The position numbers and the translations under genes are program-made. This document shows positions 14,285 to 25,720 of a DNA stretch of 64,000 bases, piece by piece. The notes beneath the pieces are model-generated. The model was given only the letters and a program-made list of their open reading frames with translations, did not search any database and was not told where the DNA came from. Every line of letters begins with the position of its first letter. Within the stretch, counting starts at the first letter, position 1. Origin of the DNA: Chamaea fasciata (Eukaryota > Chordata > Aves > Passeriformes > Sylviidae); assembly GCA_029207755.1 (NCBI GenBank), contig JARCOQ010000001.1, positions 92,057,637 through 92,121,636 of the forward strand, written 5' to 3'.

Positions 14285-14600
14285 CCTATAACCCCTGGGA
14301 CGTTCTGCATGTTCCTCTCCCAGGAACATGTCCCTGTAGCCGTGTGTGAGCACCTCATCCAGGCTTTGAAACCTGGCCTTTGCTCCCTGCTCCACTCCTT
14401 TCTGAATCAGATACACATTCTCTCCATAGTCACCTACAAGCTGGTGCTTCCACAGGCCCCTGGCAGGGTTGAATGAGTCTCCAAAAACTGAACTCTCCGT
14501 TAAATGATGGGAAGTACTCCTGAGGGAAAAGCCATCTTGGGAAACAAAAGACAACAAAAGAACAAGTAACAGCAGCATGATTCTTCAACTATTACAACTG
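14285..14600 (-). other. candidate antisense exon, signal-peptide-like open frame (unidentified)
   Basis: On the minus strand an open frame starts at the ATG at 14576-14578 and opens MLLLLVLLLSFVSQDGFSL, a typical hydrophobic signal-peptide start. The ATG follows an in-frame stop three codons upstream. The block is bounded by plausible splice sites: an acceptor, tacttctctgcacag, ending at 14601, and a donor reading AGG/gtgagt with the last exon base at 14285. Splicing there would keep 98 codons and leave the frame at phase 0. Unspliced, the frame runs on to 14216 (120 codons). The part before the donor has no cysteine and a soluble, charged character (for example VEQGAKARFQSLDEVL). The stretch looks more GC-rich than the surrounding intron. 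I recognise no family. It may be a real secreted-protein exon antisense to CDKAL1, a decayed retroposed gene, or a chance frame. No partner exon was found. Confidence 0.3.
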
Positions 14601-14834
14601 CTGTGCAGAGAAGTAGCATTTGAAATGCTGTTAACCTGGTTTGAAGGGAAATGTGATCTAGTGTTAGGGATAACTCATTAAAGAAGTCTTTGAGACAAGT
14701 GTGTTATTTTTTTCATCAAGATTTCCCTAGTGATGAGTTTCTAACAGTTAATGCAGCTGAGCAGCTGTTCTAAGATTTACAAAGTTTAATACCTTTATAG
14801 TTTTTCTCCTCAAGTTTCATTGCTGGGTTGTGTC

Positions 14835-14890
14835 TTTTAGAGCTGAATACAGGCTCTAAAGGTTTTAGAGCTGAATATAGGCTCTAATCT
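14835..14890. repeat. 28-bp tandem duplication, each copy a small hairpin
   Basis: Two adjacent 28-bp copies (14835-14862 and 14863-14890) differ at only a few positions. Each contains TAGAGC and its complement GCTCTA separated by nine bases, so each copy could fold into a 6-bp stem. It probably arose by local slippage or duplication. Confidence 0.85.
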
Positions 14891-16919
14891 AGGGAACGTT
14901 TCAGAAAATTTTAAATGAAGACAAAGGAAAACTTGTGTAACACTTGTAGACTTGTGTTACCAAGTGTTTAAAGAAAAAGTATTTAACAAATGGATTTTCT
15001 TCGATTATTTCAGTAATACTTTTTAAGGGTTTCTTTCCTAGTGTCATCTGTTTGGTGGGGTTTTTTAATAGAAGGAATAATAATCTTTTTCTGAGTGTCT
15101 AGGATCTTGCTTGAATTCTACTCGTTAAAACACTAAGTAATTTCACTCTCAATATTCTTTTGTTGAAGATTCATGGGTAGAAGTTCATCTCTATTTAGAT
15201 TTAATTCATGTTCCTATGTTGACTTATAATAAGTTCATCAAAAGGTAAATTATTGTTTAGATTGAGACCTTTATGAGCATTAATCTATTTGAGAAAAATG
15301 CATTAATATCCTTCAAAACCCTTGAATGATTTCTCTTTGACCTCCCTGTGGACATCTCCAACACATTTTAATTGCATTCTGCTGATGATATATTTTGGCA
15401 GTCTATCATTGAATACTTAAAATAAATTTAAATTAAGGTGGCTACACACCAAAAAGGCTTTGAGTACTGTGTGAGAATTCAGTGGATATAATTACAGAAC
15501 TTCATGGTTTAGAACTGAAGAAGGCACATTACTAGTGCAATGCAAGCATTCTTTTTTTCCTTTCAAACTGACCCATTAAGAGTTGCAGAGACAATACTCT
15601 TCATTTGAGAAAATATTTTAAGTTGCAGTGAACATTAAAAGAGAGGCTTGACAGAAATCAGGGGATTACAATGTTATTTCTATCTGCAGACTTTCTAAAT
15701 TGTAATGTGTATTTTCCTGGCAATTATTTTTCTCATTCAAAAAACAAAAATAAACCCCCAAAAAACTACAAAAGGATGCACCCACCTTAGTTTTGCTGCT
15801 TGATGATTCGCTAAGGAATTGTTTTAGCTTATAGCCAGGTGCAGCAAGCTTGGCTTACCTGTTGATACAGGCCATAATGAATGAATGGTATTATCTCTGC
15901 TGTCGAGAGTAGGTAACTTTAGGTGAGGATTATTATCCCAGAAATGGTATTTACCCCTCTGTATTGCTGGCTTATGGAACTGGAATCCCCTAAGTGCATT
16001 CCATATTTAGCTGACCACCTTGCCCTTGAACATGCTGACACTTTTCTCTGCTTTCTTGTCTTCTAGGATACATCAGTTCGACAGATTCTTGAGCTGTTTT
16101 CACACTTTATACAAAGGATACTTGTAATTAAAATCAGTCTTTTCCTAGGATTTGGTATTTCCATGTAAAATGACTGTGATATATTGAGGAACTGATGTAA
16201 AACAAAGCAAAACAAGCCTTTCTATACTTAAGTGTTTCTGTATTCTGTATTGCCATTTGAGGTTTACAGAATTATATCTTGGCTCATAACTTAGTGTGAA
16301 ACAAAGGATTTAACACCTTTTTAACTGTCCTGTATTAGAGTACTGTATTCTGAATTCTAGGGTTCTTTTGTGATTGGAATATGAAATGCTTTAAAAGGTG
16401 TCTCCCCTAATCCTGGTATGTGTCACAGAAAAAGGATTATTTATTCATTTTTGTTAGCTTTTCAGTCAAAGAAAGATATAAGCTATCTCCTTTTTTTTAA
16501 TTACATTTCTGAAATTTTAATGTTTTACTGTAACCCTACTTACTTCAAGTAATTTAAAAAATATAATCTATAAATACCCCAAACATGTTTTCTTTCTCCT
16601 CTTGCTGTTCATCTATTTGAAAAAGTAAAAGTCAAAAATTTGAATTAAGTAGGACTATAGGATTCAGCTCTTGAAAGTGCAAGAAATTTGAGCAGAAGAA
16701 TGCTCTGTGGAGAATGAAGTTCCATGTCAAATACTTCCAGCACACCCTGGCAGCTTGTGTCCAAGCTCCTGTTGTAGAAGTTTTAAGTCATTCTCTTTCT
16801 GTAGAAGCTTAAATGATGGCAAACTCAGATTCAGAGAGTTATTTAGCTTGGCTGCAAACATTTTTAATGATTGAAACTTGGTATTCCATGCTACTTCCCA
16901 AGAATTAATCAGTTTCCAT

Positions 16920-17480
16920 GAAAACATGTTGTTTAAATTAATCCAAACTCATTAGCACTACAGAGATGGATACTCAGTAAAAAGCCTCCATTAATTAGCG
17001 CTGCATCCTGTAGTATGCCTACAGCTCGTGACCATTTCCTTGAATTTGTGCAGTGTGTGACCCTTTGCATCTGATATTCATCTACAGCAGAACGATAGCC
17101 CATGTTTTGGGTTTAAAACAGTGAGCGTATGTTATAATGAGTGGCACATTACTCTCTTCTTCCCAATGAATTCCAAAGTCATAAACAAGATTTCTCGTAT
17201 ACCTCATTTGGAATTCAGACCTCAGTGCAGGTTCTTCATTTGTGTTTTGACAAAAGGCATAGCAATAATAAATTTTGTTTCTTCAGTTTTTAAGTTTATG
17301 GAAATTTTGCTCTTTGTCTTTTCAGTAGCTAAAGAGTATTTGTGCAGGGTGCTGGACTGACCCTTCTGGTGGAGGGTCGAATATTCTCTGCCTGATTGTA
17401 GTGCCCGAACAACATGAGCATATCAATATTTCACAAAGTGTATTTGTGAGGCATAGAGTGGAGAGCGATAATTCCACGCT
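16920..17480. promoter_or_regulatory. possible conserved noncoding block
   Basis: The stretch is repeat-free with several homeodomain-like cores (aaattaatcc near 16936, ttaattagc near 16992) and retained CpGs (tagcgctgc, gctcgtgac, gaacgatag, gagcgtatg). The chance frame at 17121-17360 has no domain. The call comes from composition and from CDKAL1 introns being known hosts of distal regulatory elements; no alignment was available. Confidence 0.28.
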
Positions 17481-17639
17481 TCAGGAACCTGCATTTCTAT
17501 ATGCTACATACAGGGGTGCAGAACAATTCTAAACTCATGCCTTGTCTGTGTTTTCTGAAATTGCTTTCCTTTGTGTTTAAGTCTCTTTTTGCAAATCTGT
17601 TCCCAGTCCTTTATGCTTTATTTTCTTGCTGTATGTACC

Positions 17640-17830
17640 ATTGCCTGTCATTGAACTTGCTCCTTAAATAATGTTATTGGTTCTGCAAAGAACTAATTAA
17701 CATCAGGCAACTATGTCCCTGATCATTAATACCCATAAGACTTACTCTGTTAACTCAGGCAGTAATGTCCACTTTCTCTGAAAACCAACGGAATTCTTGT
17801 AGGACGTCTGTACATGCAGTGGCAAATTTT
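17640..17830. promoter_or_regulatory. possible conserved noncoding block
   Basis: This short stretch has paired TAAT-type cores (aactaattaac near 17691 and gatcattaatac near 17722) and a gttaactc half site near 17749, without simple repeats. It looks like a small enhancer core. Only composition and context support it. Confidence 0.22.
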
Positions 17831-18114
17831 AGTTTTATCTCTTTTCAGGTGGCAAGTATAATGATTACGTGGTTTTATTTTTTTTCACTCTTTCATTTGT
17901 GCAAGAGCTAACCTTCTAAACAGGCCAGTGTTTACATAACACACATGCCTGGAAATAGTAGGGTCACAGACAGGTGACCAATAGAAAAGCAAAATCCTCT
18001 CTTAAGGAACAGCCTGAAAAATAGTACCAACTCATGAAATTCAACTATGCCCTTTTCCCTTTTTTAAAAACTCTTTTCCTCCCCTTTCTCTTCAAACTGG
18101 CTACAAACCCCAAT

Positions 18115-18430
18115 TTATCATCATGATGTATGGTATCATTAATCCTCCCTGAAAGCAAGATGCATAATGCTGCCGTGTTGGCGCTGAGCAAACTTCAGTG
18201 GCCTGACTGTCTTCACGCCCCTTTGAGTCTCTCTTGTTCTAGCAGAATGAAACTGGACTCGTAATAAGATTAGCTATCATGCTGTTTGCAGCAGCAAGTG
18301 ACCTATTATCCTGTTCCCTTGCCTTCCCCTCCTTCCTCTCCCCTCTGCTAACGCACTGCAGCTACAAAACGAGCGAGACAGGGCTGCTGGTTCATGCTCT
18401 AGCAGTGAGCTGTTAGGAACAGAGGGCCCT
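18115..18430. promoter_or_regulatory. possible enhancer-like block with local CpG enrichment
   Basis: The stretch carries a TAATCC paired-type homeodomain site (18140-18145), a tgcataat octamer-like site (18161-18168) and about seven CpGs within some 250 bases, which is high for this CpG-poor intron. It also has a CT-rich segment (18306-18345). The frame on the minus strand here (18277-18495) has no recognisable domain. It is a candidate distal element, judged from sequence character only. Confidence 0.3.
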
Positions 18431-20317
18431 ATAGGGGTAGAATGACCTCTTTTGTAAGCAAGGACAAGAGTTTGCTTTGTGGGAGAGAGAAACATTTTAT
18501 GCTTTCTTTGGTATTTAATGATTAGTTGGCTCTATCTGCTGCATGCTTTTTAACGGAAACTTTCAAACATTTTTTTTTTTAATGCCGTAGGAACAAGGTA
18601 TAATTTAAATGAAACTTTTAGTGCTGTTACAAGCTTTCTTATTCCTTGTTTTGAAAAACATCTAGAAAAATACTTTGCTTATCAATGTAGTAGATGTAAG
18701 TAAAGTAAACTGTGATACAAATTGTTGAACTCTAATCCCTGCAACGGTCACTGGTAGTGAACTTCCTTTGTAAATGTCCTGATGGCAAAACATTTTCTGC
18801 AGAAGGAGCAGTTCTGGTTTTGAGACTTTTATGTGATGGATTTAGTTGAACAAGCAAATTCATTGAACCAATATTCTAAATAGTTTCATTTCTCAGATGC
18901 GTGACTTTGGAAAAGTAAAATTTGGAATAAATGCATTTGCAGCTTCCACTTTCTTAACCACAGAAGATAAAATGGAAAGCTGCTGTAAGTCATGTGGCTA
19001 TTAGGTTCTTCTATCAGATTTCACATCTAAATATAAAGCAGATGGTAGAGGATCATTACCTGAAACCTGCTTCAGTGTTAACTGAGGAGTTTTTGGGTAG
19101 CTGGGCCAGAACTCTTAGTGTCAGTATGGAGTTGTTCTTGTAAAATATCCAAAGTAACCCTAAAAATTGGTGGGAAAGGTGGTAGTAGAAGTATGTGCAT
19201 ATGGTGTGGTATTGGAGAGGTTGGGGAAGGTTTTTAATTTGTGCAAAACCACAGTGTTTTGTTATTCTAACTTAAAAGTAATTAGGAAGAGTTATTGTTC
19301 CTAATGCTTGGTTGTTGTTTTTTGTTTTTGTTTTTTTAAACTGTGGTTCAACTCTGATTAGATTTTATAAATTACATAAAATAACACAAAAATATGAATG
19401 CTCTTTGGGGAGAAAATGTATAAAATATACATTTAAAAAATTATTAGCACACTTTTACCGAAGTAGAACCAAGCTGTTTCCTGAACTAATTTGTTTTGTG
19501 CTTGTTGAGGTATTTTTTCAGCTCCTCTCCATCAAAGTTCATTTAAGCTCTGATTGCAACCTAGTATATAAGTGAGAGAGAGACAGTACATTTTACTTTT
19601 TGAAAATATAACTTAAACTAACCAAAATCCAAAATACGTTTCATAGTTTTGAAAAAGCGGTTGCTGGAAGAGTTAAGGGGGGCCAAGGTCCAATTAATTT
19701 TTCTATTTTGCATTTTGTGAACATAGCCCAAACTTTTTTGCATTAGTTTGCAGGATCAGGAATTCCTTTTAAGTACCTATGTCATGTCTGTAGTAAATGA
19801 TCCTTTAAATCAAGTTCCTGTTATGGCTTCAGAGGGTCTGAGAGTTTCATACCATGAATATGTACAAATGTAAAGCATTTTTATTTAAATACATGAGAAC
19901 TTTAATGGTTTGTTAGAGTAAATGTTTACTGAAGTATGTTGGCAAGGAGAAAGAAAAACCATCTTTAATTTCATTAGTAAGTGTGGTAGGCAACACAGCC
20001 AAACAGAATCTTCCAAAGCGATACTGTTCAGTGTTCTACTTTTAAAATAACGTGTTATTCCTACATAGGTGGAATGATCTCAGTCAGTATGACTTGGTCT
20101 GTATGTCACTTTGTATTAGTTTCCAAACATTTGTTCTCAAAAATATGTAGACCATAAAAGTTACTGTGTTCATTTCCTAAGCACTCTAATATATGTGTCA
20201 TCCTGTGGGTAGTAGAAACCACAACTGCTTTAAAGGCTTGTATTGGGCTAAGCACTTGCAAAACACAGCTCTAGTTTTTGTAACTGCAGACTGACATCCA
20301 GAAGTAATAGAAATAAT

Positions 20318-20690
20318 CCTGCCGTGAGAGGCATCCAAGTGTGCCGAGAGTGCTGGCTGATGTCATCAGGAGGCTGTTCTCTCTCATCATTCAAAGGATA
20401 TGACAACCAGGGGAGATTCCTGATCACTGGAAGATGGGGGAATGTCACCCTGCCCTCCAGAAAGAGCAAGAAGGGAGAACTGAGGAACTACAGGGCAGTT
20501 GAACCTTACTCTGTTTGGGGCAAACACTCCTAGAAGCCACGTCCTGGCACAGGAAGGGCAAGAGTGTGCTTGAGAACACTTGGCATAGGATTACCAACAG
20601 CAAACCACGTGATGGGCCTGAGTGACTTCTCAGAGGGAATGTCTGGCTTTGTGGAGGATAGAAAAGCAGTGGAGTTGAGGTGTTTTGGGG
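20318..20690 (+). mobile_element. CR1 LINE fragment (older host copy), 5' part
   Basis: The stretch aligns by memory with the reverse-transcriptase region of avian CR1 in + orientation. It reads as a degraded form of the segment encoding LADVIxRPLSII...EDWKKANV...KKGKKEDPxNYRPV, followed by the region ending in gcagtgga. It is heavily decayed, with many substitutions and frame breaks, and has no usable frame. It stops at the G/T-rich tract before the minus-strand CR1. Its continuation appears at about 22500, so the two pieces are one element split by a later insertion. Confidence 0.75.
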
Positions 20691-20766
20691 TGGGCTGGTT
20701 TGGGGGTTTTTGGGGGGTAGGATATTGGAGTTTTTTTGTTTTGGGGTTTTGGGGTAGAGTTGGATC
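20682..20766 (+). repeat. G/T-rich tract with G-quadruplex motif
   Basis: Between the older CR1 fragment and the 3' end of the younger CR1 lies a tract of repeated ttttgggg-like blocks. G runs of 4, 3, 5 and 6 bases at 20687-20690, 20692-20694, 20702-20706 and 20712-20717 have loops of 1, 7 and 5 bases, which fits the usual G-quadruplex rule on the + strand. Two more GGGG runs follow at 20743 and 20751. Confidence 0.8.
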
Positions 20767-20767
20767 T

Positions 20768-22415
20768 CACAGAATCACAGAATGTGTAGGTTGGAAGAGA
20801 CCTTCAAGATCATCGAGTTCAACCAGCCTTAACACCTCAACTAGATCATGGCATCAACTGCCACATCCAGTCTTTTTTTAAACACGTCCAGGGATGGTGA
20901 CTCCACCACCTCCCCAGGCAGACTATTCCAGTATTTAGTCACTCTTTCCTAATATTCAACCTGTATTTCTCTTGACACAGCCTGAGACTGTGTCCTCTCG
21001 TTCTGTCAGTTGCCGCCTGGAGAAAGAGACCAACCCCCACCTGACTACAGCCACCTTTCAGGAAGTGTTAGAGAGTGATAAGGTCACCTCTGATTCTCCT
21101 TTTCTCCAGGCTAAAGAACCCCAGCTCCCTCAGTCGTTCTTCATACGGCTTGTTTTCCAAGTCATTCACCAGCCTTTTGCCCTCCTCTGGACGCGCTCAA
21201 GCGTCTCAATATCCTTCCTAAACTGAGGGGCCAGAGCTGGACACAGCACTCAAGGTGTGGCCTCACCAGTGCCCAGTACAGGGGAAGAATGACCTCCCTG
21301 CTCCTGCTGGCCACACTATTCCTGATACAGGCCAGGATGCCGTTGGCCTTCTTGGCCACCAGGGCATACAGCTGGCTCATGTTCAGCTGCTGTCACCAGT
21401 ACCCCCAGGTCCCCTTCCACCTGGGCACTGTGCAGCCACACTGCCCCCAGCCCATAAAGCTGCAGGGGGTTATTGTGGCCAAAGCGCAGGACTTGGCACT
21501 TGGACTTATTAAACTTCATCTTGTTAGACTCTGCCCATATATCCGACTGTTCCAGGTCTCTCTGCAGAGCCCTCCTCCCTTCCAACAGATTGACACACGC
21601 TCCCAGCTTAGTGTCGTCAGCAAATTTACTAATGAAAGATTCAACACCCTCATCCATGTCATCAATAAAAATATTGGACAGAACTGGCCCCAGCACAGAT
21701 CCCCAAGGGAAATCACTGGTGCCTGGCTGCCAGCTGGATGCAGCACTGTTCACCACCACTCCCTGGGCCCGGCCATCCTGCCAGTTCTTGACCCAGCAAA
21801 GAGTGCTCCTGTCCAAGCCCTGGGCTGCCAGCTTTTCCAGGAGTGTGCTGTGGGAGGCAGTGTCAAAAGCCTTGCTGAAGTCCAAACAGACACCATCCAC
21901 AGCATTTCCTGCATCCACCAGGTAGGTCACCTGGTCATAAAAGGAGATCAGGTTAGTCAAAATGACCTACCTCTCCTAAACCCGTGCTGGGTGAGCCTGA
22001 GACCCTGGCCATCCTCTAGGTGCTGCGTGATGACACTCAATATAAACTGTTCCATTATCTTGCCGGGTGCTGAGGTCAGATTGACTGGTCTATAATTACT
22101 GGGATCTTCCTTCCCACCCTTTTTGTGGATGGGCATCACATTGGCCAGCTTCCAGTCATCTGGAACCTCACCAGTGAGCCATGACCGATTGTAAATGATG
22201 GAGTGTGGCTTTGCAAGCTCATCTGCCAGTTCCCTCATCACCCTGGGATGGATCCCATCTGGGCCCATAGAACATCCAAGCATCTCAGCAGTTCTTTGAC
22301 TGCCTCCTCTTGGATAATGTGGGGACCATTCTACTCCCTGACACCATCAACCAACCCAGGAGGACAGTTGTCCTGAAGGCAAGTTGTCTTCCTACTGAAA
22401 ACTGAGGCAAGGAAG
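20768..22415 (-). mobile_element. CR1 LINE, 5'-truncated, minus orientation
   Basis: This is a 1.65-kb piece of the avian non-LTR retrotransposon CR1, transcribed leftward. Its 3' end carries two copies of the CR1 terminal octamer (CACAGAAT on + at 20768-20775 and 20776-20783, i.e. ATTCTGTG on the element strand). It encodes the C-terminal half of the endonuclease/reverse-transcriptase ORF2 in broken frames: 21957-22283 (LADELAKPHSIIYNRSWLTG, NYRPVNLT, QHGF), 21316-21960 (DFSKAFDTASHSTLLEKL, with the catalytic FADD at 21613-21624) and 21162-21380 ([31 protein letters not shown]). The endonuclease domain and the 5' half are missing, so it is dead on arrival or decayed. It is clearly better preserved than the + strand CR1 around it. 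Confidence 0.95.
21162..22283 (-). pseudogene. CR1 ORF2 remnant (reverse transcriptase), frameshifted
   Basis: Three minus-strand open segments in two frames cover the reverse-transcriptase palm and thumb region. Segment 21957-22283 passes into 21316-21960 by a frame change near 21957-21965. That segment passes into 21162-21380 by another frame change near 21380. The middle segment keeps the FADD catalytic motif (residues 113-116 of that frame) and the DFSKAFDT block. With two frame breaks and no N-terminal endonuclease, no functional enzyme can be made. It belongs to the CR1 copy at 20768-22415 and is not a host gene. Confidence 0.92.
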
Positions 22416-22500
22416 AAAAGATTTTTTGAAGAAAGACTTTTTTCTTTTCTTTTGGGGTTTTCTGTTTTGTTTAGGTGTAGTTTGTTTAGTTCTGTTTACC
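22416..22500. repeat. T/G-rich tract on the 5' side of the younger CR1
   Basis: The tract is rich in T with blocks such as cttttggggttttctgttttg, similar in character to the tract at 20682-20766 on the other side of the minus-strand CR1. The similarity suggests that the CR1 landed in, or was flanked by, an expanded T/G simple repeat. Confidence 0.6.
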
Positions 22501-23480
22501 TCAAATTTGTCTATGACTTCAGTATAATTCTTAATGTTTTTATAGTGGTGAGATACAGACTTGGTTACTGAATGGTGAGAAGGTAAAGGAATTTATTGGA
22601 CTGTCAGGTTCCTAGAGTGGCAATCCATACTTTAAGGTCTAGCTGGCAGTTACTGAGGTTATTTTGCAGCCAGTATTTCATGTCTCTCATAACAAGGTGG
22701 AATCTGGGAGATGATACCCAAATTAGGGGAGTACTTGACTGGCTGGAGGGTACAGCTAGTATTGCAAGGGACCTTAACTGCCTGGAGAAATGAACTTACT
22801 GTAACTTCATGAAGTTCAACAAAGGCAAGGTAAAACGTCTCAAATCTGGGGTGAAATATCACCATGCTGCATTACAGATGTGGAGAGCTGGCTGTCTGGG
22901 AAGCAGCTTTGCGGCCTTTGGAGTTCCTCTGGGAAAGCTGGTGCACATGAGTCAGCAGTGGAACCCCTCTGCAATTGCCAGCTGTGCCCCAGCCGCTGTT
23001 GAAGAGTGCAGCCATAGGCCCCAGGGAGTGACTGGTGCCTTGGACTTGGCAATTATGAGAAATCAGAGAGAGTGCTCTGTACATTTTTGGGTGCCTCAGG
23101 ACAAGGCTGACACACTGCAGCAATTTAGCAGAGGGACATTGAAATGATCAGGAGGATGCAGCACATAATAATCAAGAAACAGATTAGTGAAAAGAAAGCT
23201 AAGAGGAGTTGTTGTTATATCTGTTTGTGTCTGCCTAATGGGACAGTACAGAGAAGACAGAGCCAGACTGTCTTGAAGTCAGGTCTTGGAGAGGTAGGAT
23301 GGTAGGTAACAAGCTGGACAAGCTGGAACACAGCAAATTGCAATTAGATGCAAGTAAAAATATTTTACCCTTAGGGTGGTCGAATAATGGAACAGATTAC
23401 CCAAAGTGGCTGTGGTATAGCTGTCCTTGGAAATACTCAGAACACAACTGTAATTGTAGTAAGCCAGCCCACATTCGTGA
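22500..23480 (+). mobile_element. CR1 LINE fragment (older host copy), 3' part
   Basis: This continues the decayed + strand CR1 from 20318-20690. Recognisable landmarks are the degraded ttgtctatgacttcag (CR1 DFSKAF region, near 22507), gttcaacaaaggcaagg (FNKGK, near 22814), gagtcagcag (SQQ region, near 22949), an acaagctgga/aacacag stretch (near 23310) and tggtcgaataatggaacag (near 23377), each matching the usual CR1 order towards the 3' end. The right boundary is uncertain (about 23455-23520); no clear terminal octamers remain. Confidence 0.72.
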
Positions 23481-25429
23481 TGTTGTTCAGATCTTGTTCT
23501 CCTGTTTGTGACAGGCATTAAGAAAACAGGAATAGACAACCGTCTTCCACGTCCTTAAGACTGTGCAGAAGGGTAAAAAGATAGGTCTTTTAAAAGAGGA
23601 AGTACTTCTGAGCATTAAGAAAGATCCTCTAGGAATTTAGGCTGTGGGGCAGTTTGTACACAGTGCATCCTGAACAGACCTGCAGCTGCATTTATCTGTA
23701 CAATACAGTGCTGAACCATAAGTTGACGTGCACTTTACAAAATACAGAAAAAACATTGATCCTTTAGGTCATAGCCTGACAGCTTGCCTCTTTTACCAGC
23801 CCTGGACCTAGACTTTTTCACTTCAATCTACTTGCATCATCTGCTTACTAGATATCCTGCATTCTCCAATTGTGACAGTTTGGTGTGAGTTACTTGGGTT
23901 TGTACAGGATTGTACTAGCTCCATTCTTTCTGTCTTCCAGAAGGCCTGTATATATACAGATAAAAAAAGGATAAGGGTTTCTTGGTGAACTGGAAATGAA
24001 TTCTTCCAAATCCTCCTTAGCATCAGTGAGTGGTTCCCACTGTGTTTTCTCTTTCAGGGAAGTCCCTGCAATGGATGCTTCAGTGCTGATCCCTGTGGTT
24101 GAACTGTCTTAAAAGGACAGTTGGACAATGGTGAATTAATGCTTGCAGAGTACTTCAGAATTACAGGAGGAAACTGATTCCTCCAAATCTCATTTTCTGT
24201 TTAAACTTGCATTATATCCAGACTGGTACAGTGATCTGCTATATGTTCAGCTCTTCACAATTTCCCAGTTAAGGCACTGATTCAGCAAAGTAATCTAGTA
24301 CATACACTGTATCAAGTATGTTAATGGTTCCTGTAAAATCCATTCTAAATAAATAAGGAGAAACTCAAATAATTGAAGAGAAAACAAAGTAGGCTAAGCT
24401 CATTCTGAACAATGAATTTGGTGTTTTCTAAGCCTTTCTCCTTGGCCATGATTTTTTTGTTTTTCAGTAATTCTAAGCTTGTGATCAGGAATGGTCAGAT
24501 TGTCCTCCAGTCTGCAAGATACAAACGTTTATGTAAGACCTCTCCTTGGCAGATGGTCTTTCAGATTTCTGTGGTGCATTGGGAGAGGTATTTTTGTGGT
24601 CTGTGCAGCACTGCAGGCTGCCATAAGAATTCAGTGTTGGAGAAGGAATCACAAGGAGGTCAAGCGGTTATTGATAAGCGTATGTGGGCTACTGGGGTGG
24701 TCAGAGTCAGGGGCCTCCCACTGAGGCAGCCTGCAGAGTTATGCTGTTGGAAAAGCCATTCCTGTTCGTATTAAAAAATCTGCCAGGAGAGAGGAGAAGA
24801 AGAAGGGGAGGAGAGGGAGAAAACAGGAGGATTTGGGGGTTGAATTTCATTTGTACAAAGTCAGTTATCAAATACGAGAATTTCACTGGGATTGGTGTCC
24901 AGTATTTTAACTTCTTCAGATCTTTTTGTAGATTGAAATAAATTAATTTTTCTGATGGAGACTTCCCTTCAGTTTAAAGGATGCTTGGTACTGCTGAAAA
25001 CAGTGTTCATGATAGAGATGTGAAAATAAAGCAAAATAAAAATGCTAGAGGTTTTTTTAATTAAAGAAATTAATAATTTCAAGTGGTCTCTAAACCAGAA
25101 ATGCACAAATTTTGTACAAGTGATAAATGTAAGGTTTCTTATCTCCTTTATGACAAGGCTGGTTTACTTCACAAAAATGAAGTTAAAACCCATGTCAGAT
25201 AATCTGCAATGAGTATTCTTTATATTTGAGACATGTGAGAAGAAATAGGGTCAGGACTTTCTTCATTTGCTTGGAACCTGTTTTTTTTCTAACATTTTTC
25301 ATTCTCAGTAGTCTCCAGTTACAGCAGAGCAGAGATCAGGGGCCAACTGTTAAGGTTTCTCTTTTGTGCTGGATAGTGATGGCAGAGTGAGAAATAAACT
25401 ACGAGCTGTGACCAAGGGCAGATTTGTAA

Positions 25430-25720
25430 TTACTTGGATATAACGATAATTGGCCTTAATACTGTAACAAATGCTCTGAGTTTGCACATCTGAAGTCTGC
25501 CGTTTGGATCAATTTTCTTGTTTACAAAATCAGCTTGCCTTTATTAGCACCAAAATTGCCATTAACAGGGTGGTGAATGATCGAATGAGGTTCACTGCGA
25601 AAGAAGGGGAAAAAAATACTGTACGTGATTAGACAGTGGATCTAAATAGGTTCCTGTGGACGGCTGGAGTTTGGAGGGGAAGTGGGTGGAGTGAAAATAG
25701 GAAGTGTTGACTGACTTCAT
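25430..25720. promoter_or_regulatory. possible conserved noncoding block with forkhead site
   Basis: The stretch is repeat-free and contains a forkhead motif TGTTTAC (25519-25525), several ATTA cores and scattered CpGs (taacgataat, gccgtttgg, atcgaatga, ctgcgaaag). It lies about 2.5 kb upstream of the exon at 28208. Support is limited to sequence character and context. Confidence 0.25.

Noticed and set aside
21289..22095. 268-codon open frame on the + strand
   Set aside because: It is the antisense of the CR1 reverse-transcriptase region on the minus strand; its translation has no domain of its own.
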